From contig CM055823.1 of assembly GCA_029582265.1 (NCBI GenBank), positions 5,642,001 through 5,706,000 on the forward strand: a stretch of DNA of 64,000 nucleotides. Reading direction: 5' to 3'. How positions within the stretch are numbered: position 1 is the first letter of the stretch; the number at the start of each line of letters is the position of its first letter. Both the position numbers and the translations under genes were made by a program. The stretch comes from Zoroaster sp. YZ-2022. Lineage: Eukaryota > Echinodermata > Asteroidea > Forcipulatida > Zoroasteridae. The notes beneath the pieces are model-generated. The model had not been told where the DNA came from. It searched no databases and saw nothing but the letters and a program-made list of their open reading frames with translations. Below are positions 10,739 through 23,165 of this stretch, piece by piece.

Positions 10739-10945
10739 CACTGCAAAAAATTGTGTTTAGAATTTAAACACACGCAAAATGAACGCGTTTAGGAATACAT
10801 TTAAATGCTAAACGGTCATCCTCTGTATAGGCCTACATGTCACAAAGCTTAGATTTTTGACACCTGTTCATATGTTTTTTTTACGCTAAACATGTGAAAA
10901 AAGTGAATACAAGCTAAGTGTTTAGAAATATGTTTAAATTCTTTG
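10739..10945. mobile_element. MITE copy (cactgtaaaaa family) in intron 1 of copy A
   Basis: It starts cactgcaaaaaattgtg, followed by aatttaaacacacgc, and carries one unit of the minisatellite seen at 1279-2014. The right terminus has decayed. The equivalent position in copy B is the element at 37919-39280, so the insertion predates the duplication. Confidence 0.75.
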
Positions 10946-11115
10946 TTCTCAGGTCCACTTAGTGAAACGCTTACTCACGCCCACACAAAAAAAAAACCAA
11001 ACAAACATACCACGTCACTTCACAAAACGTAAATTTGAAAGGCCTCCATGAAACCCATCTTACAGAATAAGAAGGGGAAGACTTCAAGTAAAGATTTCAT
11101 TTATGTAAAGCTTAC

Positions 11116-11221
11116 CGATAACGAAGTTGGCCACATACATGATGATTGACAGGACGACAGCCACAATGAGTAACAGTATAAAACGTTGCATTGTTCTGAC
11201 TGCTACAGGAAATGCCATCAT
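11116..11221 (-). CDS. Glycosyltransferase copy A, exon 1 (signal anchor)
   Basis: The minus strand from 11221 reads MMAFPVAVRTMQRF followed by a ~20-residue hydrophobic run (ILLLIVAVVLSIIMYVANFV). This is a short cytosolic tail and a type II signal anchor, as expected for a Golgi glycosyltransferase. A donor (g/gtaagc) follows at 11111-11115. The exon is 106 nt, ending in phase 1, and exon 2 supplies the other two bases, so the join is in frame. The intron is 846 bp. The first of two adjacent ATGs is taken as the start; the second would remove one residue. The exon is too short to show up as a long open frame, but it is identical in length to the exon at 39385-39490. Confidence 0.88.
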
Positions 11222-11317
11222 GGGAGACTGAAACTGTTCAATTAAACAAAATAACATTCAGGCATTTCAGATGATTCTAAAACATACAACACCGTTAATA
11301 AATAACTGTTATGAATA

Positions 11318-11999
11318 TGCTTACTGTCTTGAATCAAGATATATACATGAAAATGGAAGGTACCATTGGTTATGTTCGCAAAACTGCTTCTATGAGTATG
11401 CTTACTCTCTTTGAATCAAGATATACATTGAAGGGAAGGTACAACATTGGTGATGTTGGCCAAACTGCTTCTATGAGTATGCTTACTCTCTTTGAATCAA
11501 GATATACATTGAAGGGAAGATACAACATTGGTAATGTTGGCAAAGCTGCTTCTATGAGTATGCTTACTCTCTTTGAATCAAGATATACATTGAAGGGAAG
11601 GTACAACATTGGTGATGTTGGCCAAACTGCTTCTATGAGTATGCTTAACTCTCTTTGAATCAAGATATACATTGAAGGGAAGGTACAACATTGGTAATGT
11701 TGGCAAAACTGCTTCTATGAGTATGCTTACTCTCTTTGAATCAAGATGTACATTGAAGGGAAGGTGCAACATTGGTGATGTTGGCCAAACTGCTTCTATG
11801 AGTATGCTTACTCTCTTTGAATCAAGATGTACATTGAAGGGAAGGTACAACATTGGTGATGTTGGCCAAACTGCTTCTATGAGTATGCTTACTCTCTTTG
11901 AATCAAGATATACATTAAAGGGAAGGTACATCATTGGTAATGCTGGCAAAACTGCTTCTATGAGTATGCTTACTCTCTTTGAATCAAGATATACATTAA
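11318..11999. repeat. 81-bp minisatellite, about 8.5 copies
   Basis: The units start atgcttactctctttgaatc and end ctgcttctatgagt. The period is 81 bp (27 codons), apart from one 82-bp unit at 11641. Because 81 is divisible by three, both strands stay open and produce false repetitive ORFs. The paralogous site at 39580-39705 holds only about 1.5 units. Confidence 0.95.
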
Positions 12000-13460
12000 A
12001 CAACCAACATGTGGAAGCTTAAAGACGTATCACCCAGGTGTACATGCTACAGTACCATTACTTTATTTGCAGACCTCCTTGTGCTCTATGTGTTTTAAAA
12101 CTATAATATCACATTATACTTAAGTGACCTTTGACATCAGTACAATGAATAAACTATGCATGCTGTATGTAGTGATTAAGTGCCAACTTTGTCACCTTTG
12201 TCAAGATTCAATCAATATATTTACATATCAAAAACAAAAGCTGTAAATATTATACCAGGCTTTAGATACTACCTCACCGCTGGAATTAGCGGAGGGAGGG
12301 GAGGAGGGTTACTTGCATGCACCCCTACTTTAGAAAAGGTCCTGATTTTTCCCCAAACTTTTGAACAACCTGCCCATTGATCACTCTGCTTAAAATAGTC
12401 AATCATCATCAGTTAATTCACATGACTCCATTCTGCATGAACTGCAGGTATTTCAAGCACAGGAGGAAATAAAGCATACTCCTACTTATGTTATTGTGAA
12501 AGGTCAAAATATTATTAGATTTTAAAAAAATCTTTAAAATATTCAAAATGGCGGGCGATACATCAATTAGTTTCACGTTATATCTTTAAAGAGAAAATCG
12601 TGAGAATGCATTCAAATTGATTTGGATTTTACGAAAGAGTATATCTTTCAGCACCTCAGACATATACAATTCTAGATTAATATCAGGCCAAAACAAATGT
12701 CTACGGTTTCTGGTCATAGGTCGGCTTCAAAATCGGTGCGATGACGTTTTTTTTGTTTTTGTTTTTTTTCCCCTAAAAAAGCTTTATTATAAAATTCAAC
12801 TATGCCCATATTAATATATTTGAACTACCGATTCTAAATCGTATCTTTAATTTATAAGCTGTATAGCATTCGATGGAATGCAATCAAGCTTCACTAGCAA
12901 CAAGTCCTCAACGTTTTCACGAATTGATGCACCAGCCCACAGAGCTGCAAATCCATGTTTTTAAATAATCGCTTTTGAAGTTGAACTGTTTTTGAACTCG
13001 CAATTTCCAAGACTTTTCAGCATTAACTATTTTAGATTTTGCTTCTTACTAAAGCTAATAACTTTGATTATAAAGAAATATCGATATATTTATCACAGAG
13101 ATTGCAATTAATGGGAATTACTTACCAAACATATTCGTCACTTCGTGAAAACGCGAGACCGCGAGTAAAGATAGATCGCTATATTTTAAACAAAGTAAGC
13201 GATTTTGTCAACTTCACTACGAATATCGACGACAAATACAGCTCGACGACAAATACAGCTCAAATATACAAAACTGAATATGACAAAAATAAGTATTTCA
13301 CTTCGTCAAACAGGTGACAAAGTAATTAAATGGGTGCTTTGTCTGTGGTTATGTATAACGACAAATTGTATAGCGCCGGTATCCGCTGTACAAAACGGCG
13401 CTCATGGCGCTTGCACACAAACAATTTCAAATTATGTAAATTATGGTAATTGGTATACTA
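12000..13460. repeat. Duplicated intergenic segment, copy A
   Basis: Blocks here (for example ggaggaattagcggagggag-like DNA near 12290, 12540-12760 and 13030-13190) recur in order at 39730-41700. It is the upstream flank of glycosyltransferase copy A. A remnant of the ggtttctggtcataggtcgg repeat lies at 12700-12730. No gene was seen. Confidence 0.75.
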
Positions 13461-14135
13461 CCAGGGGGGTCCGCGGGGGCACGTGCCCCCCAGGTAAATT
13501 GAGTAAAAAAAATTTTTTTTTTTAAGGGGAAAAAAACATTTCGTTTGCAATCGGTATAGTCTGTGATCGGGTGCAAAGCAAGCTAGTCTGGTATCTTGAC
13601 CCGATTCCTCCACGTCTATAAATTGTTCCGTTTCATCTGAAGAAGGGTCGGGGTACCGTGTGGAAATTACAATCGCCGATGTCAATTTACTGTCGGATTC
13701 TACGCCAGTACGCATAGGCCTGCGAATTACGATGAGTCTTGCAGCTGATCTGCCGATGGTTTTAACACAGGGCAAGGAACAGTATGAAATCAAGCCCTTT
13801 TCTTGAAAATTTCAACTGGACTGAATTAAAACCAAGAAAAATTCCGGATAAATTAAAACTTAAGTCAAAAATTGCAAATTAAATGCAAAAAATCGGGGAG
13901 GGAGAAACTTATATTGTTGTAGTCATGACATCGCTAACATAATGGCTAAAAATAATGGCTAAAATAATGATATATATATATTCTCCATATAATCTTGAAA
14001 ACTTTTGCATAAAAAGTCAGGTGAAACTGGCCAGGAATCGCCTCAGGTTGCACCACAGAGCATCCAGAATCCAAAAATTTTCGGGGCCCTTAAGCGGGCC
14101 CTGGACCCAACGCCGTAAGGGCTTCGCGCTCGCAT

Positions 14136-14167
<32 letters not shown>

Positions 14168-14325
14168 GATTTGTAGCGCGCACATATCCATCCTGCTGGG
14201 CGATTAAGGCGCGAAAACAAAGGAAAAAAAACATGATTACAAACAATATACAATGTTAGCATAGGAAAAAAAATGTTCGTGTTGGGTGTGCCCCCCGTCT
14301 AAAAAATTCCTGGATCCACGCCTGA
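13461..14325 (-). mobile_element. Insertion present in copy A only, containing a SINE 3' end
   Basis: Copy B reads straight through tattaccataatatatgg (about 41709-41727), whereas copy A has 865 bp inserted with actacca repeated at both edges. The insert starts ggggggtccgcgggggcacg and ends ctggatccacgcctg. It contains an (AAT)n tract and ttgtagcgcgcacatatcc (14139-14190), the 3' end of a minus-strand SINE. It appears to be a composite retroposon. Confidence 0.6.
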
Positions 14326-14644
14326 CTACCATAACATATGGATGCGCATCGACGGCCTTGGTATAATTGTATTTACGATATGACCATTGGTGTACATCAC
14401 GTTTTGAGCCTCAAAGGTCAAACTGCGCCAGGCACAATTAAAATGTACACTGGTCTATGTCAAGAAACCATCAAATTTTGAGATATCAGCACAGAAATTC
14501 ACATCACATATCAAATTCTATTCATCTGACAATTTAAAAACAATTACTGATGTTACGGTACTACAAAATGTACAATTTCTGCATGCAAATACACTTTTCA
14601 AATTGCCCTGGTACTCTAAATAAAAAGGTCACACGAAGTGTAAA

Positions 14645-14957
14645 CAAGTAACATGGTAACACTATCTCCGAGCCCGTTATTCTTGACTATTCTGTACCCC
14701 CAAGGCTCCATGCTCGGCCCACAGTGGTTTACTGTTTATACCTTTCCGGTTCGTGATGTCATATTGAAGTATAATTTAAATTACCATGTCTACGCTGATG
14801 GCACGCAGATTTACATTTCAAATCTTCTTAAGAACCTGCCGATTCGTATATTACAACGCTGGAGAAATGCATTTAAGAGATTATATTGTAGTTGGATGAG
14901 ACAAAACTTCTTGAAATTGAACGACGAAAAAAAGTTTCTTCTATTTGGATCGAGCCA
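14645..14957 (+). pseudogene. LINE reverse transcriptase fragment (copy A)
   Basis: The reading includes [28 protein letters not shown] and [19 protein letters not shown]. These are the RT palm and following region of a CR1/L2-like non-LTR retrotransposon. The catalytic YADD is YADG here, so it is dead. The paralogous piece at 42060-42337 keeps YADD (VYADDTQIYIS) but has frameshifts. The duplication homology ends near here. Confidence 0.8.
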
Positions 14958-15009
14958 GTTCTTCTCAGAACCAATGCTATTTACTACTCTTGAAATATAA
15001 TTACTCTTA

Positions 15010-15588
15010 CCCCTACTGTTCTTCAACCATGTAAAGCTTCAAAATCTCAACATTTTCAAGGTAGTACAGAATACTAATAGAGTAATTTGTTTGGGTGTGG
15101 GGGGGTTGAGGGCTGTCAGTTGCCTTGAAACATTTTCATGTTATAATTGCAATGTTTGGCAGAGAGATCTAGAGGGCCTTGAAAGTAGGACATGTCCTCT
15201 GTACTTCCTAGAAACTTTTAATTGGATGTCACCCGTAACAAACCTTAAGTTGATACAGTAGGTAATCTTCTTGAGAAAACTCTTATTCAGTGGAATGTCT
15301 GCTAGTAAGTGGGGTGTGGTAGGCTTCCGTTTACTGACACCCATTCACATACGTAGGTGACATGATGAACTGAGCATTCGTCTCTGTCTCCATCTCCCTT
15401 CATCTCATCTATGGACTAAACATGAACAAACATTATGTATATAATCTTACAAAAGAAAGATTATGTTGAACTGATAGTACTCTAGCAGTTGAGAAATTAA
15501 ACTGACCACAAAAACATAAATAACACAATAGCCAGCCATGAATAACACATGTAAAGCTACTTTGACTAATTATTAGTGCTACACTTAT

Positions 15589-15590
<2 letters not shown>
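15010..15590. other. Gene-free stretch
   Basis: No recognisable gene or repeat structure. Confidence 0.45.

Positions 15591-15591
<1 letters not shown>

Positions 15592-15627
<36 letters not shown>
15592..15627. repeat. (CA)n microsatellite
   Basis: About 17 uninterrupted CA dinucleotides. Confidence 0.97.
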
Positions 15628-15629
<2 letters not shown>

Positions 15630-15655
15630 CAAATTATAACCAATGTTGTACTTTC

Positions 15656-15867
15656 CCTTTAAGAGGACAACGGTCATGATCAACAGAACATGGAATCGGA
15701 GTGCTAGTTTTAGATTATCTTGGTGACTGAAAATAATATCCCACATGATAAGGTCATATTATCATTGCTGCTGCATAAATGAGCCAGTAAGTTTCAGTCA
15801 TCTTAAACTAGGACACCAATTCTATGCCCTGTTGAAAGTCTGCTCTGATCGTGATATTGTCCCTTTA
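15656..15867. mobile_element. Small MITE, aggacaa family, copy 1
   Basis: Inverted ends ctttaagaggacaacggtc and gatattgtccctttaa, and an inner tgctctgatcgtgatatt. A second copy, oppositely oriented, is at 61287-61520. Confidence 0.65.
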
Positions 15868-15869
15868 AT

Positions 15870-16370
15870 ATGGACAAGTTAACATTAAGCATGCACAAGG
15901 GGAAAAAACCTGAATTTAATTTTTTTCTAAATGAGAAATTGTTTCTGTAAATCTGATTTTGTTTTATAGAAAAACAAATATTTACATAAACTAAGTTTTC
16001 TATATAATTTTTTTTTTTTTTAAATAAATAAATGGGATTTTAAAAATCTGAATCAATCAAGATTTACTCTACCTTGGCAATGCTTTGTAGCTGTGAATAC
16101 TGGAAATGGAATCAGGCTGAACTCTACAAGGTGTTGATGCAAGTAAAAATACTGGCAGTGATGTTTTCTCATACCTATAAAACAAAACATAACAGCTAAT
16201 GAAATAATGATGGATATGATGGACATGGTGCATATTAAAAATTCATTTAAATATAACTCGTACTCGTACTCGTACCCCTTTTGACCATCTTGCCCATAAA
16301 ATACCCGGGCATCGATGGTGGAAATTACAACTAATTCACTGGAAATTGTTCTGCTTTCTAAACTATATCT
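15870..16370. other. Gene-free stretch
   Basis: AT-rich with a T run near 16010 and a short (actcgt)n tract near 16257. Nothing else was seen. Confidence 0.45.
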
Positions 16371-16371
16371 C

Positions 16372-16700
16372 TTAATTAGAATTAGAATTAGAATTAGAAT
16401 TAAAATCTTTATTCATCCTCAAAGGAAATTTTACACTCGCACATAAAATAGATATACAATTAAAGATTATATCAGTACATGTACATACAAAAATAATAAT
16501 ATACATTCAAGATAATCACAATACATACATACTATAACCACAAATACTACATAAAATTGCATTTGGTATTAGGGCTATAGGACTTTAAAATAGGGCTATA
16601 CACGAGGCTTCAATAATCAGCGTTTAAAATTAGCATTATAACATTTAATTGCACGCGGAACAAATGAATCCCGATATCGGTTAATTATCATGTCTGTATT
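16372..16700 (-). pseudogene. LINE 3' end fragment
   Basis: On the minus strand a frame reads RYRDSFVPRAIKCYNANFKR then a stop (16617-16619). That is a typical C-terminus of CR1/L2-like LINE ORF2. It is followed by a 3' UTR and a hexanucleotide tail of attcta units at 16375-16405. Confidence 0.72.
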
Positions 16701-17975
16701 GTAATCATCACAATATCATTGTACCTTGGCTATAGGAACTATCAAAAATAATGTGATGGCTAACAGAAATTCATCATAAGAGTTCAGCATACAGCCACAC
16801 AAAAAGCCCAACTAGTATTGTATTATCAAACAATATTTCTCTTTTATTACTCTTACCTGTCCAACAATAATCCTACAAATGCGACATTATTCCTGGTATC
16901 ATCATGGTCACCATCACGTTCAACAATCAAATCCCTGAGTGTTTGCCATCATTTGAGGTTGGCTGGCCCGTCAATGGTCGCCAGGCATGCGTCGTTTTTT
17001 TTTTTTTTTTTGCCGTAGACGGTGAGCCTTTCCTCGCCCAGCCCGCTCGGTCGAAATTCTGGCGTTGATTTTGACTGATGGCCTTCCAAACTGAACAGTT
17101 TTTTTCACTTTTTTATTGGCGTTGATATGATGAACTAAGTGGCTGTGACGGGGTGGGAGATGACAACCTTCACGTGGTCCATCCTGTTTCAACTAATGTC
17201 ATCAAACCGATGTATGCAGCTACTAGCACTCTAAGCTGCTCATCATCATACGAAAGAAGAAGAAGAAGTGGCTGTGACGATGTTCCGAATGATTGTGTCA
17301 TTGTTGTTTCCAAAACTAAACTCGCTGGCAGTATCATAATTCAAAATACCCGACACGAAAAGCACCACAGTGGTCTATAGACCGCTTTACGCTTCCACGC
17401 GAAAAGTGTTGATATATTATGGCCTGACAGGTGTCGCGGTCTCAGCTATCCGACGTGCTCAGCCGGGCATTTCAGCACGCTGTAGTCATGGTCTCGGTAT
17501 TCCGGCGTGCTCGGATATCCGGGTTACAACATCGGACAATTCCGCGTGCCCTCGCGAGTTCACTATGGTCCCACTCTTGGCCCATCTTTATATGCAGGTT
17601 ACACTTTTTCAAAGTCCCTTCTTTCTTTAATTTTGTATGGCAAATTGTGAACACAATAATGGATAAATTCCTCCTCGTACAAACCCCCTTTTCTGGTTGT
17701 ATTTTTTATGTGACAAATAAGTAAAACCATGGAGGAAAACAGATCCTCCATGGTAAAACGTCAAAAGTATAATCTGACACGACTGTTCTTGGCTTTTTTT
17801 TATTTTAAATAATAATAATAATAATAATCATGGCATTTTATCGTGGTTAATAGTTAAAATATAAAATGCTGCAGAAAAAACAGTGAAAATAAAGTACAAA
17901 ATCGTTGAAACGATCCGCACGTTCACTGCTCGTGGAGGCCGCCATGACCGTTCCAGCAAGTGTACGTGTGTGTAC
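16701..17975. other. Gene-free stretch
   Basis: Contains a poly-T run (16996-17011), a short gaa repeat near 17260 and an (aat)n tract near 17810. No supported gene. Confidence 0.45.
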
Positions 17976-19121
17976 TCCACACAGTATAGCCTATATAGCG
18001 AATAGAGCATGTAGCTGATGATTTAAAATAATTTTATTTTAGCAGTTGTTCCTATCATTTACAACTCATCGGAGATATTCTCATGGTGCTACCGCAAACT
18101 TTCATATTATTTTCCTTTCACCAGTGGCGTAGCTAAACAGGGCAGGGGGGGGGCCGACCCCCTACCCAGATTTTTGAGAAAATAACATATAAGAAGAAAA
18201 ATATATATTACTTAGGGAGGAGGGCCAAAGTCATGGTACAGCCAAGCCTTTAAGAAGCCTGGCCTGGCCTGGGCTACCTGGCCTCCTAATCTGTCTTTTG
18301 TGAGTCCTAATCCTGTAACAATACAGTACCTGCCAATCAACATAACCTGGGCTTCTGGAGGGCCTAGCCCCAGGCAAGCAGAGCTCATTAAATAGGCCAG
18401 TAGGCAGGGGGAAACCCTGGGTCTGGCCATGCTTCTCAAAGGCTTGGCTGTACCATGACTTTGGCCCTTGTCCCTTAATGAATTCTCATTACGACATCCC
18501 ATCTTCCGACTGCCAATTTATCTGACAGAATTTAAGAATATAATTAATGGTCCATAAAATGGCGACATGTCAGTATATTGAAGAAATTAAATGACCGCCG
18601 TATTGCTTTTCGGATGAAGGCCTTTCATGCGATTAATTCCGGCAACGGTGTCTATATCCGCGATTATAACATTTTCAAGGATTATTTTTGTTTATTTTTT
18701 GTTTATTTTTTGTTTATTTTTTGTTCATTTTTTTGTTTAGGCCTTACCAACTTCACATTACACTCTGTTGTGCCTTTTTCATTTATGCTTTATTTTCATA
18801 CGACTCTATCATAATTTATCTTGATTGTAATTATATGTGAAGTCTAATTTTCTATTTAACATGTTCAAATGTATTTTGACTTCATCGTAAGTCCACTTTT
18901 CCTAATATTTATGAAATAAATTTGGGTAAATAAAGTCGAATTTAGAAAAATTGCAATAAAATGATAATTTCTTTCAGAAAAATTATGAAATTTAAAAATC
19001 TTTCATTAAAATGAACATTTATTTGTATTATAACTTTTTAATGCCAATGTATATTATGTAAACTAAATACTTTCCCTGGACTTTTTCTTTGCTGATTTTT
19101 CCAGTAACTATTGTTGAAATA
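17976..19121. repeat. Interspersed repeat, copy 2 of 2
   Basis: Second copy of the repeat at 2908-4120, same orientation, with the nested foldback element at 18231-18469 and a shorter T-rich 11-bp array (18682-18740). Confidence 0.85.
18231..18469. mobile_element. Foldback MITE, second copy
   Basis: Same family as 3160-3400. The arms have a few mismatches, and the centre contains a short insertion (cattaaat) relative to copy 1. Confidence 0.8.
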
Positions 19122-19271
19122 TGTCTATCTTTATCAGAAAAAAATACGATAGATTTACATAAGGGATCGCTTTATGTAGAAACTGGGACCTTTTCAATGA
19201 CGCCATTAACAGAAAAACTGTGATATTCAACACATGATTAAACGTGAATATTTAACCCAAAGCAATGAAAA

Positions 19272-20138
19272 CTAGAAATTCAGAGTTTGTGAACAAACTC
19301 AAGGTGTTCGGAAGTGACGGTAATTGATGTCCTCATCAATTGGGATCATTGTTAAAATGTGACTTAAGATTGTTTTCAAAAGTAAGTTGCCTTACTCATT
19401 TCAAAGAAATAACTTTTCGGTATTGGCTTTTTCAACAGCCCTTTCCATTCGTACAAAAATGACACTGCAGTATTAAGTTAATACGATCTATGGTTTTAGA
19501 AATATTGTAGCGCATCCGTTATTGGCTTAAACGCCCAACCACACATCTATAAAATATATTTTATCCTGCAAGAGCTTTAGCCTGTGACACCGCAAACGTC
19601 CCCGTGAAGACCGCCAGCTGTTTTCCAGTAGATAACGATCTCAGTCTCTGCGGTTTGTAAACAATGGGCCCCAGAACCACGAGTGTCTGGTGTGTGTTAA
19701 GTCAATGGGATTTTGGCCCAGAAAAGGAATTTTGAAGAAAAAAACAAATCAAAACTTTGACCTTCCGGTACGACCGGAAGCAAATGTCAGACGATTTTGA
19801 CGTTAACTTTTCAAATGTTGCCTAAGCCTTGATCTATCAGATCTCAGATTATGAACATCATAGCTTTAGTATATTTTGATATACAGTCGATAGCAAATGG
19901 TCATTTTTAAAACTTAAATGGCTTGTAATTTTATACCTGATGACGTTACGTAACAACTTCTAGATTCATCTACATGATAAGGTCTTTATATGTGTGAAGT
20001 TTCAAGGTTGTGTGAAATTGTTAACTTGCACTTTCGATGTAGAAAAGAGTTAAGGAGAAGAAGAAGAAGGAGAAGTTAAAAAAAACAAAAAAACGGAACA
20101 ATAACAATAGTTGTTCGGCTGAAAAGCCGAACACCTAA
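19272..20138 (-). mobile_element. Helitron/Helentron-like non-autonomous element
   Basis: On the minus strand it starts taggtgttcggc with a hairpin (gttcggc, loop ttttca, gccgaac). It ends with a stem-loop of gagtttgttcacaaactc followed by tgaatttctag. The same start and end occur in the element at 59047-60315. CTAG after a 3' stem-loop, and the absence of a target duplication, suggest a rolling-circle class. Confidence 0.6.
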
Positions 20139-20432
20139 TAAATGATCAATAACTTGCATTTGGTTGTTCATCACAAAACAAATTATCTGTTGTCCTAGGG
20201 GGAATTCAGAACGGTGCAGGCGGCACACGCAGATGTTCATTCAGAGGTAAAAGACCACTTTGCACATTGCCTACTTCCCAATCAATTCATTTAAGTTTAT
20301 CGATCTCCCAAATCCATATTCCCCCTTTGAATTAATATGAAATATTTTTAACATTTGGTGTGAAAATTAATGCCCTTACATAAAACTTCCAAAAATATTT
20401 AGGGTTTACAAACGGTCCCAAATATACGCATA

Positions 20433-20758
20433 TGTGACCCGCTCTGTGAAAATGAGTCACAAGTCGCAAATTTGAAAAATTGAGATTTCTACGTAGCTGG
20501 AAAGAGTACACCATCAGCTTTAATATGGTATATGTTAGAGGTGTGTGGCATATTGCATTATGGAGATATGCCATTTTTAATTATCAATAATTTGCATAAT
20601 TAACACAATTGAATTGTGAGGAAAACCAAGCATTCGAAAGGAAAACAAATGACTGAAATGAAACAACCTAATCACAAAAAGACAATCAATAAAAAATATT
20701 AAACCCACATAGAAATCTCAATTTTTCAAATTTGCGAATTGTGACTCATTTTCACAAA
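20433..20758. mobile_element. MITE, gtgacccgctctgtg family, copy 1
   Basis: Left end tgtgacccgctctgtgaaaa and right end gtgactcattttcaca form inverted repeats. The family recurs at 36841-37114 with better preserved ends. Confidence 0.75.
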
Positions 20759-21150
20759 TCATAATTTAGCCCTTTAAAACGGGGTGATGTTATTAAACTA
20801 TGAAATATCTCCCCAAAAAAACTTTTTTGAAAGAGAAAAATGTCCAATGCCTCGTTGATGACTGCTCCAGTCGTTAATTCTTTTCTTGAAATGACGCACA
20901 CCATGTACAACGGCTATTTGAAGAAAAATAAAACATTGAGCTTCATGATTTTACTGCGTTGAAAATTATGTTAGCGTTTTAGGTTACTTTTACTGAACGA
21001 GGTTCAGCCTTTTAAAATTAAACAGAAAATGATTCATAAATGCCCAAGACAATTATATCATACTGATTAGTTGAGAACTGGTCACGTGGGCAAGTTTTAA
21101 CCGGCCCTAAAGGTTTGCTGAAAGAGAAACTTCCAACATAAGACACCAAA

Positions 21151-21285
21151 AAGTCTCCGGTTTCTGGTCATAGGTCGGCAATTTGGGCTGCAATTGGACG
21201 TAGTTTCACAGGCAAAAAAGAAAACTAAAAATGCCGACGCGCGGGTATGAGGCGACGCTTGCGGAGACAAGAAACCAGAGACTTT
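21151..21285. mobile_element. MITE, ggtttctggtcatagg family, short copy
   Basis: Inverted ends agtctccggtttctggtc and gacaagaaaccagagact. Family members or fragments also lie at 12700, 40850, 51460-51745 and 58631-60690. Confidence 0.75.
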
Positions 21286-21462
21286 ATTTCTTGGCCCAAT
21301 GTTCCATACTGTATGCATAATTAATAGCACGTGTATATGCAATTGTTTCTACACTCACAGATTCAAGTAAAAATATATACAACACATTAAACTCGGTTTT
21401 AAATTTGTAAACAACATTTTCACGAAACATATACGACACCATAGAAAACAGCAAATAAACTA

Positions 21463-21720
21463 TACTACTCAAAACAATTTAGGGAACACCGGAATAATCT
21501 CAGTTAAAACAAGATCATTTATTTCAGATAAACACAATGTTTCACAGAATTGATGAGAAACAACTGCACAATGAAACAGATGATAAAGGATGCATGTAGT
21601 GATTACACATTTCATGACATGACTACTGAAAGAGAGAGGGGGTTGCAAATGAAAATCCCGGTTCATGGAACATTTCAAACCTATTTGATGTTAAAAATCC
21701 GGTGTTCCCTAAATTGTTTC
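21463..21720. mobile_element. MITE, actactcaaaacaattt family, copy 1
   Basis: Inverted ends aaacaatttagggaacaccg and cggtgttccctaaattgttt. Other copies are at 35903-36176 and 58025-58300; the last keeps both ctactcaaaac ends flanked by ta. Confidence 0.8.
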
Positions 21721-22654
21721 CCTTCCTCTCCAAAGTCATGGAGAAGGTTGTCCTTCATCGTGTCTGTAGCATCCACGCTACTTATTGCCAACTACTGTCG
21801 TTTACTCAGCAATCAATACTCATCAACTACACACAATGTTTTCTTGTCCTCAAAATCTCTTTAATATGTCTTGCGTGGTGACAATAGGAACAATAAATGC
21901 TGGTGGCGATGTATCACAAACAATGATGTCTAATGTCTCAAGTGATCTTTAGGTAAGAGATCTTAGGGTCCTTAATAATGACGACAAAGACACCTTGACG
22001 GTATGATGTAATTTGGCGTATCTAACAGTTCCAAGGGATGACGGATTGACGGGTTTGACGGTTTTGACGATTTTGATGGTTCGACTGAAACAATACAAAA
22101 TGATAAATTATGAAAACTTATGCCACCGTCACAAATGCAGGTCATAAATTCTGGACCACAACGTGTAGTTAAAAGCACACTGATATCTAGTGCCAACACA
22201 AGTGCAACATTATCTTGTACTAAAAAATACATGTACACGCTTTACTTGAAAGGCACTTGCCCAAAACTCGGACATTTCAAAACACAAAAACATGCCTAAT
22301 TGTTTTGCCACAATTTAACAGTTTAAATTTGTCTATTGCCTTTATCTTTAGGCAATTATTAAGGTTAAACTTATAAAGAAAGTACTCACTTTGCTGAGCT
22401 GACAACTTAACAAAATCAAAGGAAAAATAAAGAATGTTTTGTCACGATACGCGCATAAACTATGTCTAAAACAAACTGACTTATCTGACCATTTTGCCGA
22501 GAGCCGTGCGCCCTCTATTGACTGCAGGCAAACTACTATGCCTACGAGAGGACATTTATTGGAGGATGTTTTGACCGCAACAGTGTCAATAGCCATGTCA
22601 ATGAAAATTCCTTGCATCAAACCTTCCAATCTGCCTAAAAGACCAATCATAGCA
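21721..22654. other. Gene-free stretch
   Basis: No gene or repeat recognised. Confidence 0.4.
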
Positions 22655-23165
22655 CTGAGATGGGTCTATTGCGTGTCAAAAATGACATGATGCTTGCTAT
22701 TGATAAAAAGATGGCAGTGTTACTTGTCATGCTTGATTTATTCTCCGATGCCCCGAAACTTCTGCAACAATTACACTGGTTACCTGCTAAACATCGCATC
22801 ATTATTACTTCTCAATCTTTTCAAGTGCCAACATGGCGCGTAGCTCCTCCCTACCCGACTGACCTACTGTCCTCTTATGTCCCAGGTAGGGAGGGGCTTC
22901 GGTCTTCATCTGATACATCCCGTTTATTTGTTAATATAAAAATCACACAAAACTGGTGACAAAGCCAGTTCCTAAGGACTGGAACAAACTCCCTGTTCAC
23001 ATCAGAAATTCTTCTTCAATCCAGATTTTTTTTAAACTTCTCAAAACCTTTCTCTTCTAATTTCCTTTGTAGCCATTGCTAGGTTTTCATTCTGGATTTG
23101 TTAAGCGCTTTGATCTTGTTAAAGGTGCTATATAAATACCCGTTTATTATTATTAGTAGTAGTAG
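22655..23165 (+). pseudogene. LINE fragment with internal deletion
   Basis: The frame reads VKNDMMLAIDKKMAVLLVML, which is RT domain near the first catalytic block. It then jumps to LLQQLHWLPAKHRI, which belongs at the ORF2 C-terminus. A tail with gtgctatataaatacccg and (tta)n(gta)n follows. Most of the RT is deleted, so this is a dead CR1/L2-like copy. Confidence 0.75.

Noticed and set aside
11311..12022. Repetitive proteins on both strands
   Set aside because: They come from an 81-bp minisatellite whose period is a multiple of three. The paralogous locus has 1.5 units and no protein.
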